DNA of 12,853 bases from JBOFSR01 sp051651645 (GCA_051651645.1 JBOFSR010000022.1:1-12853), one strand, 5' to 3'; positions 1 through 7,402 are shown, numbered from the stretch's first letter. The notes: generated by a model from the sequence alone, not told the origin. Made by a program: numbers and translations.

Positions 1-399
1 AATCATTGAAAAATACATGATTGGTAAAATAATAAAAAAAAGTAAAATTGGAATTCCCCAAATTTTATCAGTTGGCAAAAAAGCGGTAAATGATTGCGAA
101 AAGGCTGTAAAAAAAAGGGCAGTTAAAATGGCGGTAACAGGAACATTTCTAATTCGCCCTACAAGAGTTTTAATTTTTTCAGGTGCAGTGTCAAAAATTG
201 ATGCAAGACTTAAATGACGTTCATCACGCCACGTTATAATTCCTGCAACGCAAGCGAATAAAAAAACCAAATTAAATTGAATCGCATCAGCACTATAAAT
301 TTGAAACTTGAGACCCTCTTGCAAAATCTTAATTGCAAGAGGTAATACGGCCAAAAAAAGAACAAGAGAAACTGCAAAAATATTTTGAAATCTTCGCAT
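1..399 (-). CDS. TRAP transporter permease, N-terminal part (fused DctQ/DctM type likely), partial
   Basis: An open minus-strand frame runs from an ATG at 399 to the window edge without a stop, giving 133 residues. The ATG shares one base with the dctP stop (TAATG), so translation is very likely coupled. At least four hydrophobic stretches are visible, at about residues 7-26, 41-57, 88-106 and 114-131. Between the second and third lies a cytoplasmic-type segment WRDERHLSL (57-65), like the region after the second helix of TRAP small (DctQ) subunits. Position after TatT and DctP matches the T. pallidum TPAT operon, where the membrane component is a fused Q/M protein. From family knowledge it would carry out sodium-driven import of the ligand delivered by DctP across the inner membrane. 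Whether the missing part contains the DctM domain cannot be seen. The shadow frame at 17-217 on the plus strand lies inside this gene. Confidence 0.78.
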   Translation of the reverse strand, partial: MRRFQNIFAVSLVLFLAVLPLAIKILQEGLKFQIYSADAIQFNLVFLFACVAGIITWRDERHLSLASIFDTAPEKIKTLVGRIRNVPVTAILTALFFTAFSQSFTAFLPTDKIWGIPILLFFIILPIMYFSMI

Positions 400-1442
400 T
401 ACCTTTTTCCAGCCCGATACTCATCTAATAGTTTCATTATTTGATTGTATAAAGCACCATCAATAGGTGTATTAGGCATTTTTGCCATTGTCTCTACATC
501 GTTTCGAAAATTAGCTCGAAAAGCCTCTGTTTCTGCATCCGTCAACTTAACTAAAATCCCACCATCTGCAGCAATTTTATCTAAATATTCTCTATCTGCT
601 TTTTGCTGATTAATTGCAAGTTGAGCTTCAACCTTCTTAATTGCATTATTAATTGCCATTTGGTCATTTGCAGAAATCTTCTTCCATGCACTGTTAGAAA
701 CAAGCCAACCAGACATAATAGGGCAAAGAGGTGCGTCAATTGCATACGGAAGCGTTTTGTACCATTGATAAGCATGAGCCATCATAGGAACAGTATACAC
801 GGTTTTTACGCCTGTCGCACTTTTCATGCTTTGTATTAACTTATCAGCAGCAACTTCTTCAACAGTATACCCTGCCGATTTAAAAGAATTACTTAAAAGA
901 CTACTACCAAATCCCCCTGCATCCATCTTAAGAGCCTTTAATTTTGCAGGCGTTCTAATTTCTTCTTTTGAATAAAATGTTGCCCATCCAATATTTAACC
1001 AACCTAGAAGCATATAACCTTGTGCTTCAATTTCATCTTTAATTTGAGAAGAAATTTTTCCCAGCACATAATCTAACTCTTCTTGACTTTTAAAAGTATA
1101 CGGAAGAGAAAGAGTTAGAACACCAGATTTTGGAGCAAGCTCATACATTCCAAGGCCTGTAAAAATTGCCCCATCGAGCGGTGCTACTTGCCCTGGCCGA
1201 ACAGTTCTCAATCGCTTAATAACACCAACTTCACCACCTTGAGCCATCATTGGAAGAAATGTTAAATGAATTCTTCCATTTGTATTCTTAAAAATATCCT
1301 CACTGAGCATCTCTTGAGCCTTTGCCCATGGAGAATTTGCTGGAGCCATAGAAGCAATTTTTAATCTAGTTTCTTGCGAAAAAAGTGAAAAAAAACTCAC
1401 CAAAAACAAAGCTAAAAAAATTTGCTTTTTGAAATTACACAT
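399..1442 (-). CDS. dctP: TRAP transporter substrate-binding protein, DctP family (TatP-like)
   Basis: This is the periplasmic binding protein of a TRAP transporter, 347 aa. I start it at the ATG at 1442 (MCNFKKQ...), which overlaps the tatT stop as TAATG and has a GGGGGG tract about 6 nt upstream. A TTG four codons earlier is less likely. The N-terminus has lysines followed by a hydrophobic core (about 8-21) and a probable signal peptidase I site near FS-QE (22-23). There is no lipobox cysteine. The body shows DctP-family features: the opening LKIASMAPANSPWA, then PAKLKALK (165-172), then a C-terminal helical region. The arginine that normally follows this KLKxLK[IM] segment and binds the ligand carboxylate is replaced by Asp174, which suggests a non-carboxylate ligand. 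It sits between TatT and the permease in a tightly overlapped operon. The ligand is unknown. Confidence 0.85.
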   Translation of the reverse strand: MCNFKKQIFLALFLVSFFSLFSQETRLKIASMAPANSPWAKAQEMLSEDIFKNTNGRIHLTFLPMMAQGGEVGVIKRLRTVRPGQVAPLDGAIFTGLGMYELAPKSGVLTLSLPYTFKSQEELDYVLGKISSQIKDEIEAQGYMLLGWLNIGWATFYSKEEIRTPAKLKALKMDAGGFGSSLLSNSFKSAGYTVEEVAADKLIQSMKSATGVKTVYTVPMMAHAYQWYKTLPYAIDAPLCPIMSGWLVSNSAWKKISANDQMAINNAIKKVEAQLAINQQKADREYLDKIAADGGILVKLTDAETEAFRANFRNDVETMAKMPNTPIDGALYNQIMKLLDEYRAGKR

Positions 1443-2422
1443 TAGTCCCCCCAATCAATGATAAAATCATCCTTATTTTCTTTTAACCACAAAGCTTTTT
1501 GTCGCAAAATAGTTGTTGCAAAGCGTGTTGAAGGATTATCATCTGGATTTATTGATAGTGCTTTAGCGATTGCTTCGTCAAAGCCTTTTGAGTCATTTTC
1601 TGGTATAGAAAATGCTGTTGCATAAGTTAGATACGGGCCGATTGTTTTACCACCTGAAACTCGCAATGCTTGTTGATGAGCATACAGTGATTTTTCCTTA
1701 TCGCCACCAAGTTCCTGTGGAGCAGAAGCAAAAAAGGAAGTCAAAATATCCCAAATTGCCCCATCATTATAATCAGGATCAAGCTCAGCAGCTTTTTCAA
1801 GCAACAAAGCTGCATTTTTCACCGTTGTAATCATTTCTGCGTCAAGAGGATTAAGGGAAAAAGCCCCTAGCCATGAAGCTCCAAGCCAGTAAAGGGAGTC
1901 AACATCATTTTTTTTCAAAATTGACAATAATTCTACAAAAGAATTTTCGTCCCCATTCATTACTATAGAAGAAAAATCTTTATATCGCAAATCTAGGGCA
2001 GAAAGGATTAAATTACGACCACGCAAATAATGCATTCTGGCTCGCTCAATTTCTTTATGTTTTAATGAAAACTGTGAAACACCCAACATTTCTGCGTTAT
2101 GCTGAATAAAGGCATTTGCATACATTACATACAAAGATCCTGTCATAATTGCAAGTCCTTGATGCTTAGGATTTTGCGATTGCATTATTTCATACATTTT
2201 AAGTGCAACGGGAAAAAAATCACCCATTAACACAGTATCGCTCTCCCCTGCCAAGACAATCATAGGATCATTTTTTGTTGTTTTTTGTTTAACAATACCC
2301 TTCTGATTCGCACCAGATAACGATGTTGAAATAGAATTTGCCACCGATGCACATGAAACTATACTAAATAGTGCCACAAAAAGAAAAATATTTTTTATAA
2401 TTGATTTAAAAAACAAACACAT
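1442..2422 (-). CDS. tatT: TRAP transporter TatT component family lipoprotein (TPR-like)
   Basis: This 326-aa periplasmic lipoprotein resembles the T component of TPR-protein-associated TRAP transporters. The N-terminus has Lys6/Lys10, a hydrophobic core and a lipobox IVSC with Cys24 as the lipidated residue. The rest is helical and Ala/Leu-rich with TPR-like segments such as ALLLEKAAELDPDYNDGAIWDIL. It also contains YWLGASWLGAFSLNP, a region I associate with this family. In T. pallidum the homologue forms a trimer that binds the DctP partner and is proposed to pass ligand to it; this is literature knowledge, not visible here. It is the first gene of a tatT-dctP-permease operon with single-base stop/start overlaps. 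A consensus promoter ends 6 nt before the ATG, and no Shine-Dalgarno is present. A TTG at codon 3 is the only other start that keeps the signal peptide. Confidence 0.82.
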   Translation of the reverse strand: MCLFFKSIIKNIFLFVALFSIVSCASVANSISTSLSGANQKGIVKQKTTKNDPMIVLAGESDTVLMGDFFPVALKMYEIMQSQNPKHQGLAIMTGSLYVMYANAFIQHNAEMLGVSQFSLKHKEIERARMHYLRGRNLILSALDLRYKDFSSIVMNGDENSFVELLSILKKNDVDSLYWLGASWLGAFSLNPLDAEMITTVKNAALLLEKAAELDPDYNDGAIWDILTSFFASAPQELGGDKEKSLYAHQQALRVSGGKTIGPYLTYATAFSIPENDSKGFDEAIAKALSINPDDNPSTRFATTILRQKALWLKENKDDFIIDWGD

Positions 2423-2428
2423 AATTAG

Positions 2429-2457
2429 ATTATAGTTAAGTAATATCCTTTTGTCAA
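2429..2457 (-). promoter_or_regulatory. Consensus sigma70 promoter of the tatT operon, leaderless geometry
   Basis: On the minus strand TTGACA (2457-2452) and TATAAT (2434-2429) are both perfect consensus hexamers separated by exactly 17 nt. Only 6 nt lie between the -10 and the tatT ATG at 2422, so the expected start of transcription falls on or next to the start codon. Confidence 0.8.
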
Positions 2458-2500
2458 CAAACCAATAAGATAAACAACAGTTACAGCACTTTCGTTAGTT

Positions 2501-3718
2501 TTAATTCGATATTGCAGAAAGAGCAATATTCATAGTAATTTGCTGATTGCCCCTCATGATTGTAACACGAATAACATCGCCAGGTTTTTTGCTTTCAAGA
2601 GCCGAATAATAATCAGCATAAGAAGAAATTGAAATATCGTTAATCGCTGTAATAATATCGCCACCAATATAAATAATCTGGCTATTCCTACTTGAACCGT
2701 AGCGAACGGCCTCTGTTCCACCTCGTAGCCCAGCTTTTTCTGCATTTCCATTTTTAATAGTTTCAGAAACAAGCAAGCCCTGCCGTGTTGAAATCTTTGC
2801 ATAATTTGCAATAGAGGCAGTCATTTGAACAAATGTTGCATCAATAACACCGCGTTTAACCGTACCAAATTGAATCAACTCTGAAACAACTCTACGTGCG
2901 GTATCAACAGGCACCGCAAAACCAATTCCTGCCGAAGTTCCTGTGCGTGAATAAATCATTGTATTAATGCCTATCATTTTTCCTTTACTATCAAAAAGAG
3001 GCCCCCCAGAATTTCCAGGATTAATGGCAGCATCGATTTGAATCATATCTCGAATAATTGTATTTCGTGAAGTTTGAATTGGACGGCCTAAGCTTGAAAC
3101 AACGCCCGTTGTAAGCGTTCGCTCAAAACCGAACGGATTTCCTATTGCGATCACTTTTTGCCCTACTTTCAAATTCGTAGAGTCCCCAAAAACAATCGTT
3201 TTTAACTCTGTATTTCGCGGAGGATCAAATTTTAGCACCGCAATATCACTTGCAGTATCTGTTCCAATGAGTTTTGCCTCGTATTGAGAGCCATCTGCAA
3301 GAGTAATAAAAATTTTATTCGCCTTATCAACAACATGCGTATTGGTAACAACATAGCCGCGGGTATCAATAATCGATCCAGAGCCTGAACCGCCTTCTTG
3401 TGCAATTGGCTCCAAAAACCAGTTAATTGCCATGACTTCTGTAGTTATATTAACTACAGCTTCTTGGTTCTGCTCATACACAGAAATATTTTGCATTTCA
3501 TCTTGCGTATATTCTGACGAATTATTTTGTGCAAAGGATGATTGAGTGTTTTGCTGATTAACTTTTAAATCAAGTATTTGTTCTTGCGTCGCATTTTGTG
3601 TACGATTATTGAATGAAAAAAAATTCAATTTGTACAATGCCCCAGTAAAAATTGCAAGACAAATTACTGACGTAATAATAGAAGAGAATACAACCTGACT
3701 TTTACTATATAATCTCAT
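2501..3718 (-). CDS. HtrA/DegP-family serine protease, membrane-anchored, one PDZ domain
   Basis: This is a 405-aa trypsin-like periplasmic quality-control protease. Residues about 8-29 form an uncleaved-looking membrane anchor, followed by a Gln/Asn-rich linker (about 37-85). The protease domain carries the catalytic triad: His128 in TNTHVV, Asp158 in ASDIAVL and Ser237 in NPGNSGGP, with GNPFGFERTLTTGVVS in between. A single PDZ domain occupies about 295-400 (GLLVSETIKNGNAEKAGL...GGDIITAIN...RVTIMRG). One PDZ plus an N-terminal anchor resembles DegS/HhoA-type enzymes more than two-PDZ DegP. By family it degrades misfolded envelope proteins. It is monocistronic: alkD lies 124 nt upstream, and it has its own promoter. 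That promoter and the start codon are enclosed by a 10-bp inverted repeat, which suggests specific control. Confidence 0.93.
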   Translation of the reverse strand: MRLYSKSQVVFSSIITSVICLAIFTGALYKLNFFSFNNRTQNATQEQILDLKVNQQNTQSSFAQNNSSEYTQDEMQNISVYEQNQEAVVNITTEVMAINWFLEPIAQEGGSGSGSIIDTRGYVVTNTHVVDKANKIFITLADGSQYEAKLIGTDTASDIAVLKFDPPRNTELKTIVFGDSTNLKVGQKVIAIGNPFGFERTLTTGVVSSLGRPIQTSRNTIIRDMIQIDAAINPGNSGGPLFDSKGKMIGINTMIYSRTGTSAGIGFAVPVDTARRVVSELIQFGTVKRGVIDATFVQMTASIANYAKISTRQGLLVSETIKNGNAEKAGLRGGTEAVRYGSSRNSQIIYIGGDIITAINDISISSYADYYSALESKKPGDVIRVTIMRGNQQITMNIALSAISN

Positions 3719-3737
3719 GCCCTCTACTATAGTAAAA
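3700..3737. promoter_or_regulatory. 10-bp inverted repeat flanking the htrA start codon (candidate operator)
   Basis: TTTTACTATA (3700-3709) and TATAGTAAAA (3728-3737) are perfect inverted copies with an 18-nt spacer that contains the htrA ATG. The distal arm overlaps the -10 hexamer. If transcription starts at the ATG, only one arm is transcribed, so a protein-binding DNA operator is more likely than an RNA hairpin. No regulator can be named. Confidence 0.5.
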
Positions 3738-3754
3738 AATTATCTTATTTTCAA
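3726..3754 (-). promoter_or_regulatory. Promoter of htrA, leaderless geometry
   Basis: Minus-strand TTGAAA (3754-3749) and TATAGT (3731-3726) are separated by 17 nt. Seven nucleotides (AGAGGGC) separate the -10 from the ATG at 3718. The purine run is too close to the ATG to act as a normal ribosome binding site, and transcription would start about at the ATG. Confidence 0.65.
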
Positions 3755-3842
3755 GCAAAAACAGAACTAAAATATAATTTTTTTTGCAAAATTTTGTTTT
3801 ACAGAACTTTCCCCTGCAAAAACATTCAGTACCCTAGTTATT

Positions 3843-4526
3843 TTAAACTCGTTTCATACCCCGTATGACGACTTTTGTTTCAAGATTTATTCTTTTAGAT
3901 TCTATTATTTTTTGCAATGCCTTATTATGTGTGTAATCATCAAGACTGTTATTATTTAAGAATTCAGTTGTAAGATGCGGAAACTTAATGTAACAAATAG
4001 ATACAGCCCAAGCTATTGCCATTTTCACATAATAGAATTCACTTTTTATATTATTAAGAATATCAAAAACCTGCGGGATATAATGTTCATCAATATAAAA
4101 ACTAATAAGCATTACTATCGAAAATCTTATTTCAAATTCATTTTCAGAGGAATAATAGGGTTTTAGAAATTCCCAAACCCGCTGTTTATGCTTATTTGTT
4201 AATTTCAGACCAACGCAAAAACTATCGCATACCGACCAATTATCAATCTTTGGGATAAATTTTTCTACGTACCTGAGTATTTCTTCAATTTCAGCCTTTG
4301 CATATCCAATGACCAAGCCCTGCAGCATAATCTCTTCAAAATAGTCATCAGTGGCATTTTCTAGATAGTTACGCCAATCTTTTGTAGCAATTCGCTTCGC
4401 TATTTTCCTCAAAGTTGGCAAACGAACACCAACGATATTCTTTGTATTGGGTAAGAGTTTTGATAAAAATATTTTATATTTTTCTTCTGCTAATTCAAAT
4501 AATTGCTCCCTAACTTTTTTCTCCAC
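3843..4526 (-). CDS. AlkD-like DNA alkylation repair glycosylase
   Basis: This 227-aa all-helical HEAT-like protein belongs to the DNA alkylation repair (AlkC/AlkD) family. AlkD removes positively charged alkylated bases such as 3-methyladenine and 7-methylguanine without base flipping. Four residues line up with the Bacillus cereus AlkD active site in identity and nearly exact spacing: Trp97 and Asp101 (NWSVCD, four apart as in W109/D113), Arg134 and Trp173 (39 apart as in R148/W187). VGVRLPTLRKIAKRI near the N-terminus is also typical. The start is a GTG at 4526 with GAAGGG about 10 nt upstream. It lies 117 nt downstream of mcrC on the same strand and probably has its own weak promoter. It could be a genome-maintenance gene that merely neighbours the restriction genes. 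Confidence 0.87.
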   Translation of the reverse strand: MEKKVREQLFELAEEKYKIFLSKLLPNTKNIVGVRLPTLRKIAKRIATKDWRNYLENATDDYFEEIMLQGLVIGYAKAEIEEILRYVEKFIPKIDNWSVCDSFCVGLKLTNKHKQRVWEFLKPYYSSENEFEIRFSIVMLISFYIDEHYIPQVFDILNNIKSEFYYVKMAIAWAVSICYIKFPHLTTEFLNNNSLDDYTHNKALQKIIESKRINLETKVVIRGMKRV

Positions 4527-4561
4527 AAAAACTATTCCCTTCTTTCTTATACTTATCTATA

Positions 4562-4590
4562 AAATATAGCTCATTTTAATAAAAAAGTAA
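4562..4590 (-). promoter_or_regulatory. Possible promoter of the alkD-like gene
   Basis: Minus-strand TTACTT (4590-4585) and TATATT (4567-4562) have a 17-nt spacer and lie about 36 nt before the GTG. The -10 lies within a small palindrome CTATAAAATATAG (4557-4569). The -35 match is only partial. Confidence 0.35.
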
Positions 4591-4643
4591 GCCTTTTTGT
4601 GTGACGGGTTTTAGAAAGAAAAGAGTTACGGGGATAATTTAGT

Positions 4644-5987
4644 TTAAGGGGAGAGATCGCTCATGGTGGTAACAAGACTTTTGCTAAAAGCATCTTCGTT
4701 TTGTTGCATGTATTTGCAGTAATCAGCGTAGTTGTCAGCTGTTTGTGGAATCGGAAACGCCCAGAATACAACCTCTCCCCCAAAGCCATTTAATGTACCA
4801 AGTCTACGCAGGAGATCTCTATCATCTCTATCATCTCTATCATCTCTATCATGCGGGCAAATAAATCCCCCTAAAGGTGCTTGCCTCACATACATATACG
4901 AAATAATTTGATTCATATCGTTTCTATCAATGCTTTGCGCATCTTTGCCTGATAGGCGTTTATACTTTGCGTCTAAAACAACCGTATCGTGGTAAAAATC
5001 GGGATAGCGTGGGCACTTATTATTTTTAAACAAATAAATTTTATTTTCGCCTGTTTTATTTTGAGGATGAATAAAATGATGCCCTCTTAAAAGGGTGTTG
5101 AGGTATTCTTCCCAAAGCCACGCGCCATCAAAGAGAACGCCATACACTTTGTCATTGGAGTTGCCGTATTTAATTCCTTCAAAACGGAGAATTTGTTTGC
5201 AAATTCGCTGCAAGTCTCGATACTCATAAAAAAAAGGATGTGCCACGACTTTGCTATTTTTATTAAGCACGCTTTGTCGCTTATTTTTATCATAGGTAGG
5301 GGTTGCCAGTATAATTTGAGTCACGCTATTTTGCGTTTCACTGTCATTGCTCAGAATCGTGCGGGCAACGGAATGCTGTTTAATATGCTCAATGGTGTGG
5401 CGAATAAGTTGGGTAATGCTATTATCATAGCTATGTTCACGGGTTCGGTAGGCAATACGTCCAGCAAAGGGAATATTGGTGCGAATATGGCGATTCACCT
5501 CAATAACACCTTTGACATTTGCATTATTATACTCTTTGTGCTGATACTCTTTAAATAAACCTTGTCGTAATGCTTTTTTAAGATAATAAGGAAACAAATA
5601 GAGCAAAAAATCAAAGATATTTTGTTGACTGGAGCTATGCTTGAGGTCGAACATGTTAATCGAAAATACTTTTTGTAGCATGTAATGCAAAAAATAATCT
5701 TCCTCATCTTTTTTTGCAAAGCGAGAATGAATTTTGACTTCACACTCATTAACGCCCACAAAGCCCATAATATTTCCCGTCGTCAAAGTTTTATCCGCTA
5801 ACGAAAAAATTCTGTCATTACCGATTTTATCACCGTGATAATCTAAACTATGGGGAAAAATAAGCAAAGACTCCCCATTATCCGCAAGGAGGTTTGCAAT
5901 TTTTTTGTTTGCTATCTGTGTAAGAACTGGCAAATACTTCTCGTCTTCAATCGTCTTGCCAGAATTATTATCAGTGGTTACTATCAT
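4644..5987 (-). CDS. mcrC: McrC-family nuclease subunit of a McrBC-type restriction system
   Basis: This is a 447-aa McrC-type protein. In the family, McrC binds and stimulates the McrB GTPase ring and supplies the PD-(D/E)xK nuclease that cuts DNA carrying modified cytosine. Visible landmarks are VGVNECEVKIHSRF near residues 77-90, the WEEYL motif (292-296) and the nuclease motif PDFYHDTVVLDAKY, with Pro329-Asp330, Asp339 and Lys341 as likely catalytic residues. The start ATG lies 5 nt after the mcrB stop, preceded by TAGGATGA, so the two are translated together. An in-frame 9-bp tandem repeat codes for four Asp-Arg-Asp units (380-391), downstream of the nuclease motif. No frameshift is seen. 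Frames on the plus strand within this interval are shadows. Confidence 0.9.
   Translation of the reverse strand: MIVTTDNNSGKTIEDEKYLPVLTQIANKKIANLLADNGESLLIFPHSLDYHGDKIGNDRIFSLADKTLTTGNIMGFVGVNECEVKIHSRFAKKDEEDYFLHYMLQKVFSINMFDLKHSSSQQNIFDFLLYLFPYYLKKALRQGLFKEYQHKEYNNANVKGVIEVNRHIRTNIPFAGRIAYRTREHSYDNSITQLIRHTIEHIKQHSVARTILSNDSETQNSVTQIILATPTYDKNKRQSVLNKNSKVVAHPFFYEYRDLQRICKQILRFEGIKYGNSNDKVYGVLFDGAWLWEEYLNTLLRGHHFIHPQNKTGENKIYLFKNNKCPRYPDFYHDTVVLDAKYKRLSGKDAQSIDRNDMNQIISYMYVRQAPLGGFICPHDRDDRDDRDDRDLLRRLGTLNGFGGEVVFWAFPIPQTADNYADYCKYMQQNEDAFSKSLVTTMSDLSP
4815..4850. repeat. Four tandem 9-bp repeats inside mcrC
   Basis: Four perfect copies of ATCTCTATC (GATAGAGAT on the coding strand) lie end to end. 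Each encodes Asp-Arg-Asp, so copy-number change would keep the reading frame. Confidence 0.95.
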
Positions 5988-5992
5988 TCATC

Positions 5993-7345
5993 CTACTGTA
6001 AATTATATGCTTGTTGTAAGGTAGCAAGAAGTTCTTCTGCATTTGGAAGGCCTCGTAAATACTCAAAAAGAATGCCTTTGAGATGAAAATCCCACAGATT
6101 TGAAAAGTTACCCTTGTAATTTTTCAGTTTTAAAAAATATGCAGGGCCAATGTGATACGAGGAATTTAATCCCGGTACTTGTTCAATTGCTGCATTAAGG
6201 CAAGTCATCCGATTTTCAGCAGCATCTTTCCATGCATCAACTGGAAAATCCCACATAGCCACGCTATCAATTGCTCTGATTTCTTGCCATGCAAAACGTC
6301 TTCGCATAGCAAAATCCATACTTTCAACGCTGCGGTCAATGTCATTCATGGTTCCGATGATGTACACATTTTTAGGAATGTAAAACCACCCTTGCCCCAA
6401 GTCTGTATCAAAGATAGTACCCTCTGTTTGAATATTAGCGTATTGTGTTTTTACCTTTCCCGCTTCACCACGATAACCAGGGTCAACAGAGAAAAAAAGT
6501 TCCCCAAATATTTTTGAAATTTCGCCTCTGTTAATTTCATCAATAATGAAAATATATTTTTTTTTAGCTTTTTCTTTTGCCTTTTTACAGAATTCTTTAA
6601 ATACACCGTTTTTAAGTTCAAACTCAATACCTGTTGTAGACTTAACAGGTCGCAAGCCTTCTACAAAATCAGTATAATCATAGGAGGGATGGAATTGCAC
6701 AAAGTCAATCTGATCATTTAACTGCACTTTTTCTGCAGAATCTAAATCTTTTTTTTCTTTGCCAAGAATCATAGCTGCGGCAAGTTGCTTTGCCAAGTAA
6801 GTTTTTCCTGTTCCCGGTGCTCCCGTAAGAATTAAATTTTTGTTTTCTTCTAATAATGTGATGTATGATTCCATAGTATCCTCTGTACTTTTTTCTTTTT
6901 GTATCGTTGCATATAGGGATGATTCTTTATCTATCTCACCCATTTTTCCCCAAGCATATTTATGAGTAACCTCTTTAATTGTTGCCATTTGAGATCCCTT
7001 TTCTGTGTTCTCTGCAACTCCATAATTTGAAATTCCCTCTTTATTTTTTGGCGTACGCGTTTTTTTATCGTAGAAAATCCATTCCTGTACCTTTATAACA
7101 TAACACCACTCTTCTAAATCCGTAGAGTCGTCAGTCGATGTGTACTCTACTTCTCCATAGGCAAGTAATTTGCTATTAAATTTCAAGAAACAAATATCTC
7201 CTACCCTTACATCATCAAAAACTCCTTTTTGCACTATATTTTCATGCATACAGTGGCATGTGTAATCAACACATCGCTGTAAGTTTTTTTCAGTATAGTT
7301 TTCACCAGGCTCTCCTGCACTTGCTATAAAAAATTTTCTATTCAT
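5993..7345 (-). CDS. mcrB: McrB-family AAA+ subunit with N-terminal PUA/EVE-like domain
   Basis: This 450-aa protein combines a probable modified-DNA-binding domain with a McrB-type AAA+ GTPase. Residues 1-150 look like an EVE/PUA-type fold (MNRKFFIASAGEPG, then GDICFLKF, LLAYGEV, WCYVIKVQEWIFYD); this is my inference from pattern. The motor follows: Walker A GAPGTGKT (175-182), FHPSYDYTDFVEG (218-230), Walker B YIFIIDEINRG (264-274), the family signature GTMNDIDRS (331-339) and arginine finger RRRF (348-351). The signature is MNDID where E. coli McrB has MNTAD, and the E. coli form is linked to GTP specificity. It is coupled to mcrC. Its N-terminal third is about 90% identical to the separate protein at 7666-8133. 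The ATG at 7345 has no evident Shine-Dalgarno, and no upstream in-frame start is available. Confidence 0.88.
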   Translation of the reverse strand: MNRKFFIASAGEPGENYTEKNLQRCVDYTCHCMHENIVQKGVFDDVRVGDICFLKFNSKLLAYGEVEYTSTDDSTDLEEWCYVIKVQEWIFYDKKTRTPKNKEGISNYGVAENTEKGSQMATIKEVTHKYAWGKMGEIDKESSLYATIQKEKSTEDTMESYITLLEENKNLILTGAPGTGKTYLAKQLAAAMILGKEKKDLDSAEKVQLNDQIDFVQFHPSYDYTDFVEGLRPVKSTTGIEFELKNGVFKEFCKKAKEKAKKKYIFIIDEINRGEISKIFGELFFSVDPGYRGEAGKVKTQYANIQTEGTIFDTDLGQGWFYIPKNVYIIGTMNDIDRSVESMDFAMRRRFAWQEIRAIDSVAMWDFPVDAWKDAAENRMTCLNAAIEQVPGLNSSYHIGPAYFLKLKNYKGNFSNLWDFHLKGILFEYLRGLPNAEELLATLQQAYNLQ

Positions 7346-7384
7346 GCGGTAAATATTGTTTTTATCACTTATAAGGATCTCTAT

Positions 7385-7402
7385 TAATATGTTTACATAT
7401 TA
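7385..7402. promoter_or_regulatory. 18-bp palindrome in the mcrB leader (candidate operator)
   Basis: TAATATGT (7385-7392) and ACATATTA (7395-7402) are perfect inverted arms around a 2-bp centre. They overlap a TATAAT box (7404-7399, minus) that is conserved in both copies of the duplication, while the palindrome itself is broken in the other copy (8173-8190). A loop of two bases argues against an RNA hairpin and for a dimeric repressor site. Confidence 0.45.

Noticed and set aside
1443..1454. TTG start at 1454 for dctP giving four extra residues
   Set aside because: The ATG at 1442 overlaps the tatT stop as TAATG, like the next gene junction, and has a G-rich site at the right distance.
3761..3821. 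Direct repeats ACAGAACT (3761 and 3801) and TGCAAAA (3785 and 3815) between htrA and the alkD-like gene
   Set aside because: Too short and AT-biased to separate from chance, with unequal spacing (40 and 30 bp).
4575..4605. Hairpin AAAAAGGCTTACTTTTT as a terminator after mcrC
   Set aside because: The stem has a single G-C pair with a small loop and overlaps the possible alkD promoter; too weak to call.
4815..4850. Tandem repeat as a CRISPR-like array
   Set aside because: Units are 9 bp, contiguous without spacers and within a coding frame.
5193..5558. 121-codon plus-strand frame inside mcrC
   Set aside because: It lies fully antisense to a well-supported nuclease gene and has no domain features or ribosome binding site.
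6179..6517. 112-codon plus-strand frame inside mcrB
   Set aside because: It is antisense to the AAA+ domain; the composition (His/Cys/Ile/Ser rich) is typical of a reverse-frame shadow.
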